From Leifsonia aquatica H1aii (GTDB taxonomy: Bacteria; Actinomycetota; Actinomycetes; Actinomycetales; Microbacteriaceae), in contig NZ_AYMR01000003.1 of NCBI RefSeq assembly GCF_000633535.1, positions 1 through 63,684 of the forward strand: DNA of 63,684 nt. The letters run 5' to 3'. The translations under genes were made by a program, and so were the position numbers. The notes beneath the pieces are model-generated. The model was given only the letters and a program-made list of their open reading frames with translations. It had not been told where the DNA came from and searched no databases. Below, piece by piece: positions 35,796-49,220 of the stretch; position 1 is the stretch's first letter, and every line of letters begins with the position of its first letter.

Positions 35796-35908
35796 GGCTT
35801 CCGCAGGTTCTCATGAGCTCGGGCCGGAGGCCAGAACAACGCACGCCGGGTTACGCAGCGTTGCGCCCTGCCCGGCGGTCGGCGAGCGGGCTCGGCTAGC
35901 GTCGGACC

Positions 35909-37888
<1,980 letters not shown>

Positions 37889-37961
37889 GCGCAATTCCGG
37901 ATATCTACGCGCCCATGCCCCGAATCACCGTCCGAACGGCGAAGTGAGCGGCGCGTCGCGA

Positions 37962-37985
37962 CGGGGCTCCGGAGTTGGAGCCCCG
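37962..37985. terminator. Bidirectional terminator hairpin
   Basis: CGGGGCTCC pairs with GGAGCCCCG (9-bp stem, 6-base loop) between the convergent acsA and Ser/Thr kinase genes. Confidence 0.8.
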
Positions 37986-37990
37986 GCCGG

Positions 37991-38838
37991 TCAGGCAGCG
38001 GGGCGGGAGGCCGCGATCACGGCCTCGCGCAGCACGGGCGTCAGCTGCTCGGCGGTCGGGCGCGCAGCAGGGTCGCGGGCCGTCATCGCGCGCAGCAGCT
38101 CCGGCCAGCCGTCCGGGAGGGCGTCCGGGATGGGTGGGTCGTGCTCCAGGCGGCCGAGCGCCGACGAAACGGGGTCGCCGGGGAAGGCCACGTTGCGCGT
38201 GAAGCACTCCAGCAGCACCAGCCCGAGCGAGTAGACATCGCTCGCTGCCGTCGCCGGCTCGCGGGACGCCTGCTCAGGGCTGAGGTAGGCGGCGGTGCCG
38301 GTGGTACGACCCTCCTCCTCGTGCGCGGGAGCCCCGGCGATGCCGCTCGCGATGCCGAAGTCGGTCAGGCGTGCCCGGGCCCGGAACGTGGTGGTGCCGT
38401 AGGTGACGAGCATGATGTTCGACGGCTTGATGTCCCGGTGGACGACGCCGTTCGCGTGCACGTACTCCAGCGCCTCCGAGATGTCGTAACCGACCTCGGC
38501 GATCTCCTCGACAGTCAACTCGCGCTGGGCCAGGGTGGAGGAGAGGTCGCTGCCCGCGACGAGCTCCATGACCAGGAACGGGCGCGGATCCTCCGGGGCC
38601 GAGTAGTCGATCCCGGCGTCGATCAGGGACACGATGCCGTGGTGCGACAGCCGTGCCAGCGCCGCCTGCTCGGTTCGGTACTGCGTCATCTCCTCCTCGC
38701 CGCCGGAGCGGTAGAGCTTGATGGCGACCTCCCGGCCGAGGATCTCGTCGGTCGCGCGGAAGACGCTCGCCTCCCCGCCGCGGCCGATCACGGTCTGCGG
38801 TCGGTAACGGCCGAGCAGGGCCGGGATCTCAGGGGCGC

Positions 38839-38842
<4 letters not shown>
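37991..38842 (-). CDS. Soluble Hanks-type Ser/Thr protein kinase
   Basis: A 283-residue kinase consisting only of the catalytic domain: GRGGEASVF glycine loop, VAIKLY lysine, HRDIKPSN catalytic loop, DFGIAS and SPEQAS activation segment end. It has no transmembrane helix or PASTA domains, so it is cytoplasmic. GTG 38842 overlaps the GlgX stop (GTGA), so the kinase is made together with the glycogen debranching enzyme. Regulation of GlgX or TreYZ by phosphorylation is an attractive but untested inference. Confidence 0.88.
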
Positions 38843-40949
<2,107 letters not shown>

Positions 40950-40953
<4 letters not shown>

Positions 40954-41030
40954 GCGGCGACTCCGGCGGAGCGCGTCGCTCCCGCAGAAGATGCGTCGTC
41001 GCGGGGGTGGGACGGGCTGGGCTCGGTCAC
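40950..41030 (-). CDS. Possible 26-residue leader peptide coupled to glgX
   Basis: GTG 41030 has GGAGG five bases upstream, stronger than any ribosome site of glgX itself. The frame encodes a 26-residue, Ser/Pro/Ala-rich peptide (starting MTEPSPSHPRDD) whose TGA overlaps the glgX GTG as GTGA, the same junction used across this operon. TACTGT about 24 bases further upstream could be its -10. It contains no attenuator-like run of one amino acid. It may serve only to deliver ribosomes to glgX. It is unproven; coding status rests on position and the ribosome site. Confidence 0.4.
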
Positions 41031-41129
41031 GGCGCCTCCGATCGTGGAACAGCCACAGTATCGGCGCGCGCAGCCCCGTCGCCAGCGGTTGACACGGCGC
41101 CGCGCGGCCGTTAGCGCTCGACGCGGACC

Positions 41130-41190
41130 GACGAGGTTCACGACGTTGCCGTCATTCCGCCGGAATGGGCGCACCGTCGTGAACCTCGCG
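41130..41190. repeat. Intergenic palindromic repeat, family B copy 2
   Basis: 14-bp perfect arms CGAGGTTCACGACG (41132-41145) and complement (41175-41188). The loop contains a second hairpin, CATTCC-GCC-GGAATG. It aligns over 61 bases with 34109-34169. It lies between the treZ stop and the glgX upstream region, both minus strand. Confidence 0.82.
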
Positions 41191-41195
41191 AGGGG

Positions 41196-42944
41196 TCAGC
41201 CGTCAACTCGGGTGATGCGGACCGCGTCGCCGAACGTGGCGACGGCCGCCCCGGCGGTCGCGGCCTGCCGGGCTGCCGACTCCTGCGCCGCGAGGCCGCT
41301 CCCGCTCAGCGCCGCCTCCACCCGGAGGCCGCCCCGCGTGAAGGCGAGCACCCCGTCCGCGACATCGACCTCCGTCGCCCGAGCCGTCGCCGGGATCGTG
41401 CGGCGGAGCGCGGTCAGCGTGCGGTACCAGTCCAGGAGGCGCGCGTGCTCGGGTCGCGCGGGCTCCGACCAGTCGAGCTTCGAGCGCTGGAACGTCTGCG
41501 GGTCCTGCGGGTCGGGCACGACGGCCGGGTCCCACCCCATTCGCGCGAACTCGGCGATGCGGCCTCGGGCGGTGGCCTCCCCGAGCTCCTTCTCCGGGTG
41601 GGAGGTGAAGAACTGCCACGGGGTCGTCGCTCCCCACTCCTCGCCCATGAAGAGCATCGGCGTGAACGGGCCGAGCAGGGTGAGGGCGGCGGCGACGGCG
41701 AGCGAGCCCGGCGACAGCGTCGCGGTGAGGCGGTCGCCGGCGGCCCGGTTGCCGATCTGGTCGTGGTCCTGGCTGAAGACCACCAGGCGGGTGAAGGGGA
41801 TGTCGGCGTCGATCGGCCGGCCGTGGTGGCGGGCCCGGAAGCTCGACCACGTCCCGTTGTGGAAGAACCCCTGCTCGAAGACCTTCACCAGGGCGGTCGG
41901 ATCGCCGAAGTCGGCGTAGTAGCCGGTGGTCTCGCCCGTCAGGTTCGCGTGCAGCGCGTGGTGCACGTCGTCGTCCCACTGGGCGTCGAGGCCGTAGCCG
42001 TGACGCGCGCGGGGGCGGATCAGCCTCGGGTCGTTGAGGTCGCTCTCCGCGATCAGGGTCGCCGGGCGCCCGGTCTGCTCGGCGACGGCCGCGGCCTCCC
42101 TGGCCATGGCCTCCAGGATGTGCTCCGCGCGGGAGTCGTGCAGGGCGTGCACGGCGTCGAGCCGGAGCCCGTCGACGTGCAGATCGGCGAGCCAGTAGCG
42201 CACGTTGTCGAGGATGTAGCGGCGCACCTCGTCGGAGTCGGGGCCGTCGAGATTGATCGAGGCGCCCCAGGTGCTCTGCGCATCGCCCAGGTAGGGGCCG
42301 AAGACCGGGAGGTAGTTGCCGCTCGGGCCGAGGTGGTTGTAGACGACGTCCTGGATGACGGCGATGCCGCGCGCGTGGCAGGCGTCGACGAAGCGCTGGT
42401 AGGCCGCCGGTCCGCCGTACGGTTCGTGCACCGCGTACCAGAGCACCCCGTCGTAGCCCCAGTTGTGCGGGCCATTGAAGGCGTTGACCGGGAGGAGCTC
42501 GACGGCCTCCACGCCCAGGTCGACGAGGTGGTCGAGCCGCCCGGCCGCGGCGTCGAGCGTCCCCTCGGGGGTGAAGGTGCCGATGTGCAGCTCGTAGATC
42601 ACGGCGCCGGTGAGATCGCGCCCGGTCCACGCGTCGTCGCCCCAGGTGTACGCGCCCGGGTCGAACTCGCGGCCGGGCGCGTGCACGCCGTGCGGCTGAC
42701 GGCGGGAGCGGGGATCGGGCCGCGGCTCGCCGCCGTCGACGGCGAACGCGTAGTCGACGGGGTCGGCCGCGGCGTCGAGAGGCTCGGCCAGCCGCCACCA
42801 GCCACCATCGCCGCGGGCCGGCGGCGTCGGCGGCACCGGCGTCGGCGGCATCGGCGTCAGCGGCAGCGGGTCGCGCCCGGTGACGACCAGGTCGACGGTG
42901 CGGGCGTGCGGCGCCCAGACGGGGAAGGTGCGGTCGAGACTCAT
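41196..42944 (-). CDS. treZ: Malto-oligosyltrehalose trehalohydrolase TreZ
   Basis: Releases free trehalose from maltooligosyl-trehalose made by TreY. The 582-residue GH13 enzyme has an N-terminal beta domain and the barrel motifs [23 protein letters not shown] and [11 protein letters not shown] short Pro-rich insertion ([13 protein letters not shown]) lies at about residues 30-43 of the N-terminal domain. ATG 42944 overlaps the treY stop by ATGA. With GlgX it completes the glycogen-to-trehalose route. Confidence 0.95.
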   Translation of the reverse strand: MSLDRTFPVWAPHARTVDLVVTGRDPLPLTPMPPTPVPPTPPARGDGGWWRLAEPLDAAADPVDYAFAVDGGEPRPDPRSRRQPHGVHAPGREFDPGAYTWGDDAWTGRDLTGAVIYELHIGTFTPEGTLDAAAGRLDHLVDLGVEAVELLPVNAFNGPHNWGYDGVLWYAVHEPYGGPAAYQRFVDACHARGIAVIQDVVYNHLGPSGNYLPVFGPYLGDAQSTWGASINLDGPDSDEVRRYILDNVRYWLADLHVDGLRLDAVHALHDSRAEHILEAMAREAAAVAEQTGRPATLIAESDLNDPRLIRPRARHGYGLDAQWDDDVHHALHANLTGETTGYYADFGDPTALVKVFEQGFFHNGTWSSFRARHHGRPIDADIPFTRLVVFSQDHDQIGNRAAGDRLTATLSPGSLAVAAALTLLGPFTPMLFMGEEWGATTPWQFFTSHPEKELGEATARGRIAEFARMGWDPAVVPDPQDPQTFQRSKLDWSEPARPEHARLLDWYRTLTALRRTIPATARATEVDVADGVLAFTRGGLRVEAALSGSGLAAQESAARQAATAGAAVATFGDAVRITRVDG

Positions 42945-45328
42945 CGCGCCGCCTCCGTCCGCTCGGCGGCGGTCGCCGGCACCAGCAGCGCGACCGGATA
43001 GCGCTCGAACACCGCGAGGAGTCGCGTGCGCCCGCGGTAGAGACGCCCGGTGAGCTCGTCCCGCAGGGCGCCGGGGCCGAGCTCGATCACGGTCTCGCCC
43101 CAGCCTCCCGCCGCCAGCCGGTACGGCAGCCGGGTCGCCAGGGTGATCGCACCGCCTCGATCGAACCCGATCAGGTGGGCGGCGGCCGGTCCGGTGGCGA
43201 ACACGGGCCGGTAGCCGGTGAACAGCTCCGGCCGGTCGCGACGCAGGCGCAGCGCGCGGGAGGTGACCAGCACCTTCACGGCGCCGGACGAGTCGATCGG
43301 CGGCAGCCGGCCGTCGTCGACGTGCGCCAGGAGGCCGGCCGCCGCGTCGAACTCGACCGCGCGTCGGTTGTCCGGATCGACGAGCGAGCGGTCCCACCGC
43401 TCGGTGCCCTGATACACGTCCGGAACGCCGGGCACGGTCAGGTGGATGAGTTTGGCGGCGAGTCCGTTGCTCGCGCCGGGGGCCTCGACGATCGCGGCGA
43501 TGGCCTCCACTTCGGCGCGCACCCGCTCATCGTCGAACACGGCGTCGACGAGGGCGGCCATGCGCTCCTCGAAGGCGGTGTCGGGGTCGGTCCAGGAGGT
43601 GGAGGCCCCGGCCTCGCGCGCGGCCTTGGTGGCGTAGGCGTGCAGCCGGTCGCGCGACGCGGGCCAGGCGCCCACGATCGACTGCCAGAGCAGATCCTCC
43701 AGCGGCTCGTCGTCGAGGGCCACCTGCTCGCGCACCGCGCGCAGGAACCGGGCCCAGCGCTCCGGCAGCTCGGCGAGCACGGCGATGCGCGCCCGCGTGT
43801 CCTCGCTCCGTTTCGTGTCGTGGGTCGTCAGGGCGGTGAGCGAGTGCGGCAGCGCCGCCAGTCGGGCCTCCTGGGCACGGTGGAACGTCTCCACCGGCAG
43901 CGCGAACCGAGCCGGGTCGCCGCCGACCTCCGTCAGCGAGACCAGGCGCGGGTAGCGGTAGAACGCGTTGTCCTCGACCCCCTTCGCCATGATCGCGCCG
44001 GTGGTCTGCTCGAAGCGGACGGCGGGGGAGGCCGTGCGCGCGTCCGGTGGGACGTCGACCCTCCCGACGCGTCCCGCGACCGCCGCGATGGCGTCGGCGA
44101 GGTCGGGCCGGGATGCCGTGGCCGCCTCCTGCGCCTCGGCCAGGTGCTCGGCTCCGAACGGCAGGTAGCTGCGGTACACGGGGAAGCAGGCGGCGAGTTC
44201 GGCGACGGCGTCGCCGAGCGTGTCGCCATCCGGTGCGGTCGCGGCCGCATCGGTCGCGGCCTCGCCGGTCGGGCCTTCGCCGGACGCGGCCTCGGCGTCC
44301 GCGGCCTCGATCTCCCGCACGACGCGGAGCACCTCCGATCGGAGCATGCCGTCGGCCACCGCGCGCTTGCGTTCGCGCACCAGCCCGGCCCACTCCGGCG
44401 CCCCGGCGATCGCGGTCAGCTCGGGTTCTCCGGCCGGGTCGGTGAGCACACGGTCCACCAGGCCCAGCGCGTCGTAGCCGGTCGTGCCGGCGATCGGCCA
44501 TCCGGGCATCCGCTCGGCGCCTTCGAGGATCTTCTCGATCCAGATCGGGGCGTCGCCCGCGAGCCGGGCCAACCGCTCCAGGTAGCCGCCCGGGTCGCGC
44601 AGGCCGTCCGGGTGGTCGACGCGCAGACCGTCGACGAGGCCCTCCCGCAGCCACCGGCCGATCTCGGCGTGGGTGTCCGCGAACACCCGCTCGTCCTCCA
44701 CCCGCAGACCCGCCAGCGTGTTCACGGCGAAGAAGCGCCGGTAGTTCAGCTCGTCGTCCGCCCGGCGCCACGACATCAGCTCGTAGTGCTGCCGGTCGTG
44801 CACCTCGCGGGGGCTGCCGTCGCCGGTGCCCTCGGCGATCGGGAAGCGGTGGTCGTAATAGCGCAGCTCGCCGTCCTCCACCCGCAGCGCGTCCAGCTCG
44901 TCGGGACCTTCGCCGAGCACGGGGAGGCGCACACGGCCGCCGCCGAACGTCCAGTCGATGTCGAAGAAGCCCGCGTGCTCGGCGTCGGGGCCCTCGGCGA
45001 GCACCTCCCACCACCAGGCATTGTCGTGCGGCGTAGCCACGCCCATGTGGTTCGGGACGATGTCGACGAGCACGCGCATCCCGCGCTCGTGCGCCGCCGC
45101 CGAGAAGTCGCGCAGCGCCCCCGGACCGCCGCGCGACTCGTCGACCCGGCTGTGGTCGACGACGTCGTAGCCGTGGGCCGAACCCTGTTCCGCCTGCAGC
45201 AGGGGGGAGAGGTACACCCAGTCGGCCCCGAGGCGGTGGACGTGATCGAGCACCTGTGCGGCGTCGCGCAGCGTGAACGCGGGGGAGATCTGGAGGCGGT
45301 AGGTGCTGGCGGGGTGCGGGATGCTCAC
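42941..45328 (-). CDS. treY: Malto-oligosyltrehalose synthase TreY
   Basis: Isomerises the reducing end of malto-oligosaccharides from alpha-1,4 to alpha,alpha-1,1 linkage. The 795-residue GH13 protein begins with the family hallmark [39 protein letters not shown] and the long helical insertion are also typical. It is the first gene of the treY-treZ pair. GTG 45328 is preceded by GAGGGG only two bases away, so it may be leaderless (CAGAAT lies just upstream). The product trehalose is an osmoprotectant and carbon store. Confidence 0.95.
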   Translation of the reverse strand: MSIPHPASTYRLQISPAFTLRDAAQVLDHVHRLGADWVYLSPLLQAEQGSAHGYDVVDHSRVDESRGGPGALRDFSAAAHERGMRVLVDIVPNHMGVATPHDNAWWWEVLAEGPDAEHAGFFDIDWTFGGGRVRLPVLGEGPDELDALRVEDGELRYYDHRFPIAEGTGDGSPREVHDRQHYELMSWRRADDELNYRRFFAVNTLAGLRVEDERVFADTHAEIGRWLREGLVDGLRVDHPDGLRDPGGYLERLARLAGDAPIWIEKILEGAERMPGWPIAGTTGYDALGLVDRVLTDPAGEPELTAIAGAPEWAGLVRERKRAVADGMLRSEVLRVVREIEAADAEAASGEGPTGEAATDAAATAPDGDTLGDAVAELAACFPVYRSYLPFGAEHLAEAQEAATASRPDLADAIAAVAGRVGRVDVPPDARTASPAVRFEQTTGAIMAKGVEDNAFYRYPRLVSLTEVGGDPARFALPVETFHRAQEARLAALPHSLTALTTHDTKRSEDTRARIAVLAELPERWARFLRAVREQVALDDEPLEDLLWQSIVGAWPASRDRLHAYATKAAREAGASTSWTDPDTAFEERMAALVDAVFDDERVRAEVEAIAAIVEAPGASNGLAAKLIHLTVPGVPDVYQGTERWDRSLVDPDNRRAVEFDAAAGLLAHVDDGRLPPIDSSGAVKVLVTSRALRLRRDRPELFTGYRPVFATGPAAAHLIGFDRGGAITLATRLPYRLAAGGWGETVIELGPGALRDELTGRLYRGRTRLLAVFERYPVALLVPATAAERTEAAR

Positions 45329-45500
45329 AGCCCCTCATTCTGTCCGTCGCGCCCGGGCAGGTGAAGAGGCGCACCGCGAGGTCGCCGGGGGTTGATTTCC
45401 CAGGCGCGCCGTGCGGACTGGACGATCCGCCGTGGCAGTGGGAGCGTCGGAGTCGTCCCGTTGCATGGATGACGAGGACTCGCAGACGAAAGGGGACGAC

Positions 45501-45674
45501 ATGGGACTCGACGACAAGATCGAGAACGCGGGCGAGAAGCTGGGCGGCCAGGCCAAGGAGGCCACCGGCAAGGCGACCGGGGACGAGCGCCTCGAAGCCG
45601 AAGGCAAGGGCGACCAGATCAAGGCCGACATCAAGCAGGCGGCCGAGAAGGTCAAGGACGCATTCAAGCACTGA
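45501..45674 (+). CDS. CsbD-family stress protein
   Basis: A 57-residue, highly charged, Lys/Glu/Gly-rich protein matching the CsbD family (MGLDDKIENAGEKLGGQAKE start, ATGDERLEAEGKGDQIKAD). Family members are abundant general-stress proteins of unknown biochemistry, under SigB control in Bacillus. AGGGGAC precedes the ATG. It is a single-gene unit with its own terminator. I see no convincing alternative-sigma promoter upstream. Confidence 0.9.
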   Translation: MGLDDKIENAGEKLGGQAKEATGKATGDERLEAEGKGDQIKADIKQAAEKVKDAFKH

Positions 45675-45688
45675 CCCGCGTGACTCGG

Positions 45689-45720
45689 ACGCCCCCGACC
45701 GCAGCAGCGGCCGGGGGCGT
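45689..45720 (+). terminator. Intrinsic terminator after csbD
   Basis: A stem of 14 pairs with one mismatch (ACGCCCCCG and CGGGGGCGT ends), AGCA loop, followed by TTCTG. It lies 15 bases after the csbD stop. Confidence 0.85.
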
Positions 45721-45831
45721 TCTGCGTCTGCGGCCTGCGTCCGTCTGGAGATCGTGAGGATGCGTCGCGGCGGCGTGAGGATCCCGTGAGGATCGCCCCA
45801 CCGGTGCGCGCCGCGGACTAGACCAAGAGGC

Positions 45832-46365
45832 GTGACCACCACGATCCTCCCTCCTGCACCGCGCACCCGCACCGCCCGCCTCCTCGAAGGCGAGCACCGC
45901 TGGGGCCGGCTGGAGGAGAGCTCGGCCCTCTTCACGGCCCGCACGGGCGTGCGGGTGCGCCGGCTGGTGGTCTACGCGCCCGGCGCCGACGCCGCGGACC
46001 GGCGGATCCTCACCCTCTGGCGGTCCTGGCCGGCCGTGGGCGGCGCGCTGGCGTTCGCCGTCGCGCTCGGGCTCGCCCCGACGGCGCCCGCCGCTGCCCT
46101 CGCCGGGATGCTCGCGGTCTACGTCGGAGGGATCGTGATGGTCGCGCGTCGCTCGCGTCGCGCCCGCCATGCCTGCCGCTCGGTGAAGTGCTCGAGCGTG
46201 CAGCTCAGCACCGGCGAGGAGACCCTCGGCGACGAGAACCGGCTGGAGGAGGCGTTCGCCGAACTGGTGCTGCTGGAGCGCCTGCGCGACCGGGGTCGGA
46301 TCACCGAAGTCGGGTTCGAGCTCGGCTGGGCGCGTGTCTACGACAGTCTCGGAACCCGGGGTTAA
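45832..46365 (+). CDS. Two-helix membrane protein, unknown function
   Basis: A 177-residue protein of a type common in Microbacteriaceae but uncharacterised. Residues 1-60 are soluble (LLEGEHRWGRLEESSALFTA). Two helices at about 65-105 (AVGGALAFAVALGLAPTAPA and LAGMLAVYVGGIVMV) follow, and the C-terminal cytoplasmic region is helical and charged. GTG 45832 is near AGAGG, and TAGACC ends eight bases upstream, so the initiation mode is unclear. Function is not assigned. Confidence 0.75.
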   Translation: MTTTILPPAPRTRTARLLEGEHRWGRLEESSALFTARTGVRVRRLVVYAPGADAADRRILTLWRSWPAVGGALAFAVALGLAPTAPAAALAGMLAVYVGGIVMVARRSRRARHACRSVKCSSVQLSTGEETLGDENRLEEAFAELVLLERLRDRGRITEVGFELGWARVYDSLGTRG

Positions 46366-46414
46366 CCGCGCGTTCATCTGGTGTCCACCGCGCGGGCGGA
46401 GTAGTTTTCGCCGC

Positions 46415-46681
46415 ATGGGAGACCGTGCGGAGCGCGCCAGGGCGTGGCGCGGAGTGAGCGTGGGGACCGTGCTCGCGGTCCTCGCGCTGATCGCCACGGC
46501 GGCGCTCGCCGTGGCCATCCCGACCCAGGGCGAGAACCCGCGGGCCTGGGGGATCATCGTGTGCGGGGTGGTGACCGCCGGGCTGTGCGCGTCGGTCGCC
46601 CGCCGCAACTGGCTGCTGTTGCGCCACTTCCGCGGCGACGACCTGCCGACGGTCGCCGCCGCGCGGGTGCGGCATCACTGA
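46415..46681 (+). CDS. Small two-helix membrane protein
   Basis: An 88-residue hypothetical with two transmembrane segments (TVLAVLALIATAALAVAIP and GIIVCGVVTAGLCASV) and basic ends. I do not recognise a family. TAGTTT (46402-46407) ends seven bases before ATG 46415 and no Shine-Dalgarno is present, which supports both the gene and its start as a leaderless message. It is convergent with the 3-hydroxyacyl-CoA dehydrogenase gene, 20 bases apart. Confidence 0.7.
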   Translation: MGDRAERARAWRGVSVGTVLAVLALIATAALAVAIPTQGENPRAWGIIVCGVVTAGLCASVARRNWLLLRHFRGDDLPTVAAARVRHH

Positions 46682-46701
46682 GCCGGGCGCGCCGCTCCGG
46701 G

Positions 46702-47553
46702 TCAGTACCGGTAGAAGCCCTCGCCGGTGGAGACGCCCAGCTTGCCCTTGTCGATGTAGTTCTCCTTGAGGTAGGCCGCGAACTCCTGCTGCTTCGGGCC
46801 GGCGACGGAGGAGATGTTGTAGGCCGTGGTCAGGCCGACGATGTCGAAGATCTCGAACGGGCCCTTCGGAGCCCCGGTGCCGATGCGCCAGGTCTTGTCG
46901 ATCGTCTCGGGCTCGGCGATGCCGTCGACCAGGAGTTCGGCCGCGGCGTCCAGCAGCGGGACGAGGAGGGAGTTGAGCACGTAGCCCGCCTTCTCCTTCT
47001 TGATCTCGATCGGCACCATCCCGATCGCGGAGGCGAAGTCGACGACCTGCTGATAGACGGCGGGGTCGGTCTTCGTCGTGCCCATCACCTCGGCGGTGTT
47101 GTTCACCCAGACGTGGTTGGCGAAGTGCAGCGCGAGGAACTTGTCGGCGCGGCCGGTGTAGCCGACGAGGTCGCTCGGCAGCAGGGTGGACGAGTTGGTG
47201 GCGAAGATCGTCTTCGCCGGCGCCAGCTCGCCGAGCTTGGTGTAGATGTCACGCTTGAGGTCCAGGCTCTCGGGCACGGCCTCGATGACGAGGTCGGCGT
47301 CCTTCACCGCCTGGGCGAGGTCGTCGGAGTAGCGGATGCGGCCCAGCGCCTGCTGTGCGGCACCGTCGGCCGCGCCGGCGACCTCCTTCTCGTACAGTGC
47401 GGCGAGGCCCTCGAAGCGCTCCCTGGCGGTGTCGAGCGCGTCCGCGTTGATGTCGTACGCGGTGACGGCGAAGCCGTGGAACGCGGTCTGGAACGCGATC
47501 TGCGATCCCAGCACGCCGGTTCCGAGAACGGTGACACTGGTGATGTCGGTCAT
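46702..47553 (-). CDS. 3-hydroxyacyl-CoA (3-hydroxybutyryl-CoA) dehydrogenase
   Basis: A 283-residue NAD(P)-dependent enzyme oxidising 3-hydroxyacyl-CoA in fatty-acid or polyhydroxybutyrate metabolism. The N-terminal Rossmann fold has VLGTGVLGSQIA. The catalytic histidine and its context are in ALHFANHVW (HCDH has GxHFxNP), and FATNSSTLLPSDL is typical. The C-terminal domain (about 185-283) dimerises. ATG 47553 overlaps the stop of the upstream TetR gene (ATGA), so both share one promoter and autoregulation is likely. Confidence 0.9.
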   Translation of the reverse strand: MTDITSVTVLGTGVLGSQIAFQTAFHGFAVTAYDINADALDTARERFEGLAALYEKEVAGAADGAAQQALGRIRYSDDLAQAVKDADLVIEAVPESLDLKRDIYTKLGELAPAKTIFATNSSTLLPSDLVGYTGRADKFLALHFANHVWVNNTAEVMGTTKTDPAVYQQVVDFASAIGMVPIEIKKEKAGYVLNSLLVPLLDAAAELLVDGIAEPETIDKTWRIGTGAPKGPFEIFDIVGLTTAYNISSVAGPKQQEFAAYLKENYIDKGKLGVSTGEGFYRY

Positions 47554-48215
47554 TTCTCTTCCTGTCCTGACTGTCCTGAGGTGGTCGGGTCTGTCTCGTA
47601 GCCGCGGACGATCACCTCGAAGTCCGCGGCGAGGTCGGTGAGCAGGTCGCCCGTGGGGCGGCCGTGGGCTGCGGCGTCCGCGATCGCGAAGTGCAGCGCC
47701 GCGGAGAGCGCACGGGCGGCCGACGCGGGGTCGGGCGCGACCGCTTCGGGTGCGGTCGCGTCCGCGTGCGCGCGGCGCCACGCGTCGGCGAGCAGGGCGC
47801 CCATCCGCTCGCGGAGGTCGCCGAAGAGGGCGAGCCCCTCCTCGCGGTAGCGTTCGCCGGGCTCGCCGAACAGCAGCTCCCGCTGGTAGGCGAGTGTGTT
47901 CTCGTCGTTGTCGCGGCCGGCTCGGGCGAGCGGGGTGACGAGGGCGAGGAGGCGGCGGGTGGCCCGGGCCTCGGGGTCGTCCCGGTCGACGCCCTCCTGG
48001 ATGCGCTCGCGGCTGCGTTCGTTGCTGACCATCATCAGCAGCTCCGCCTTGGTGGAGGCGTACCGGAACACCGTCCCGGCGGCGACGTCGGCCTCGTCGG
48101 CGATCCGCTGTGTCGTGACACCCGCGAAGCCCAGCTCGTCGAAGAGGCGCTCGGCGGCATCGAAGATGCGCGTCTGCTTCTCTTCCTTGTTGCGCTCGCG
48201 GCGCCCTGCCGGCAT
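47550..48215 (-). CDS. TetR-family regulator of the dehydrogenase operon
   Basis: A 221-residue repressor with the HTH at about 18-62 (IFDAAERLFDELGFAGVTTQ, then VAAGTVFRYASTKAELL). ATG 48215 is preceded by GAGG at five bases and AGGAG further up; the in-frame ATG at 48245 falls inside the operator region and is less likely. It is translationally coupled to the hydroxyacyl-CoA dehydrogenase gene, so an acyl-CoA or fatty acid is a plausible inducer by analogy with FadR-type TetRs. Confidence 0.87.
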   Translation of the reverse strand: MPAGRRERNKEEKQTRIFDAAERLFDELGFAGVTTQRIADEADVAAGTVFRYASTKAELLMMVSNERSRERIQEGVDRDDPEARATRRLLALVTPLARAGRDNDENTLAYQRELLFGEPGERYREEGLALFGDLRERMGALLADAWRRAHADATAPEAVAPDPASAARALSAALHFAIADAAAHGRPTGDLLTDLAADFEVIVRGYETDPTTSGQSGQEEK

Positions 48216-48232
48216 CGTCCTCAACTCCTTAG

Positions 48233-48260
48233 TGAGTTTGCTCATTTATGAGTGTACTCA
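48233..48260 (-). promoter_or_regulatory. Double operator of the TetR/dehydrogenase operon
   Basis: TGAG-TTTG-CTCA (48233-48244) and TGAGT-GT-ACTCA (48249-48260) are two similar inverted repeats starting 16 bases apart. TACACT on the minus strand, within the second one, may be the -10. This is a typical TetR autorepression layout. Confidence 0.6.
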
Positions 48261-48324
48261 CTTTTAGCTCGTGTCGCCACCCGAGCCCCTTCAAACCGCA
48301 GTGAAGTGGGGGGATGGTGGGGTG

Positions 48325-48546
48325 ATGCGTAAGAACCTGTTGATTCTCGTGATCGTCGCCCTCGCCGCCTACCTCGTCGGCGTGGAGTCGGCGAAGCGAC
48401 GAGGGAAGAACTACGAGGACCTGAGACACCAGTTGGAGCGGATCTGGAAGGACCCCGACGCGCGCAAGTCCCGCAAGCGATTGGCGCGGAAGGCATCCAA
48501 GGCCGCGAAGCGCTTCGGAGACTCGCTGGAGAAGAAGTTGTCCTGA
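48325..48546 (+). CDS. Small single-helix basic membrane protein
   Basis: A 73-residue protein: an N-terminal transmembrane helix (NLLILVIVALAAYLVGVESA) followed by a strongly basic amphipathic cytoplasmic tail (ARKSRKRLARKASKAAKRFG). It resembles YtxH-like small membrane proteins in layout only. G-rich sequence precedes ATG 48325; a GTG at 48322 is an alternative. It is followed nine bases after its stop by another small gene. Function is unknown. Confidence 0.7.
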   Translation: MRKNLLILVIVALAAYLVGVESAKRRGKNYEDLRHQLERIWKDPDARKSRKRLARKASKAAKRFGDSLEKKLS

Positions 48547-48555
48547 GGCGATCGA

Positions 48556-48819
48556 GTGAATGACGTCACACCGAAGGAGATTGATCTCGCCGCCTCGCTC
48601 CTTCGGCGCGCAGAGGCGGACCAGCACGCAGCGCACCGACTCGGCGGAGCCGATGACGTCTCTGCCATCCGCCGCGAAGTGCGTCGCCGTGCGCGCGCCA
48701 ACGGGACCAGAATCCGTACCGGGATCGTGGACGGCACGCTCGTGGTCATCCTCGCCGACGCCGATCTCTGGGCGGAGTCGGCTGCCGTGATGCGGGAGAA
48801 GCTGCGACCCCCCGACTGA
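48556..48819 (+). CDS. Small hypothetical protein
   Basis: An 87-residue soluble protein I do not recognise, with helical N-terminal two-thirds (EIDLAASLLRRAEADQHAAH, IRREVRRRARANG) and a short hydrophobic strand (TGIVDGTLVVILADADLW). GTG 48556 has GAGG seven bases upstream. It lies directly after the small membrane protein and may be co-transcribed with it. Confidence 0.6.
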   Translation: MNDVTPKEIDLAASLLRRAEADQHAAHRLGGADDVSAIRREVRRRARANGTRIRTGIVDGTLVVILADADLWAESAAVMREKLRPPD

Positions 48820-48843
48820 CGGCAGGCTGGTTAGGCTCGGGGT

Positions 48844-49209
48844 ATGGCCACTCAGCGCATCTTCGCGATGACCTTCGCGAGCATCCATCCGCTCTACGTC
48901 GCCAAGGTCGAGCGCAAGGGTCGCGACGCCCGCGATGTCGACCGCGTCCTCTCCTGGCTCACCGGCTACGACGAGCAGGGCCTCGCCCGCGCGATCGCCG
49001 ACGGTCGCTCGCTGGAGGAGTTCTTCGACCGGGCGCCCGCCATGAACCCCGACGCCACGCTGATCACGGGAGTGATCTGCGGCGTGCGGGTCGAGGAGAT
49101 CGAAGACCCGCTCATGCAGCGCATCCGGTACATGGACAAGCTGGTCGACGAGGTCGCCCGCGGCAAGAAGATGGAGTCGATCCTGCGCACCCCCGTCGCC
49201 GGGGGCTGA
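48844..49209 (+). CDS. DUF2200-family protein
   Basis: A 121-residue protein that matches the DUF2200 family over its full length: RIFAMTFASIHPLYVAKVERKG at the start, VLSWLTGYD and GVICGVRVEEIEDPLMQRIRYMDKLVDE. Family function is unknown. TAGGCT (48832-48837) ends six bases before ATG 48844 and there is no ribosome site, so it is apparently leaderless. It is convergent with the MDR reductase gene. Confidence 0.9.
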   Translation: MATQRIFAMTFASIHPLYVAKVERKGRDARDVDRVLSWLTGYDEQGLARAIADGRSLEEFFDRAPAMNPDATLITGVICGVRVEEIEDPLMQRIRYMDKLVDEVARGKKMESILRTPVAGG

Positions 49210-49220
49210 CCGCCGCGCCG

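Noticed and set aside
41089-41131. TTGACA-17-TAGCGC on the plus strand upstream of the family B repeat at 41130, considered as an sRNA promoter
   Set aside because: The -10 is poor, nothing but the repeat lies downstream, and the region is the expected upstream zone of glgX on the other strand. Not strong enough to call.
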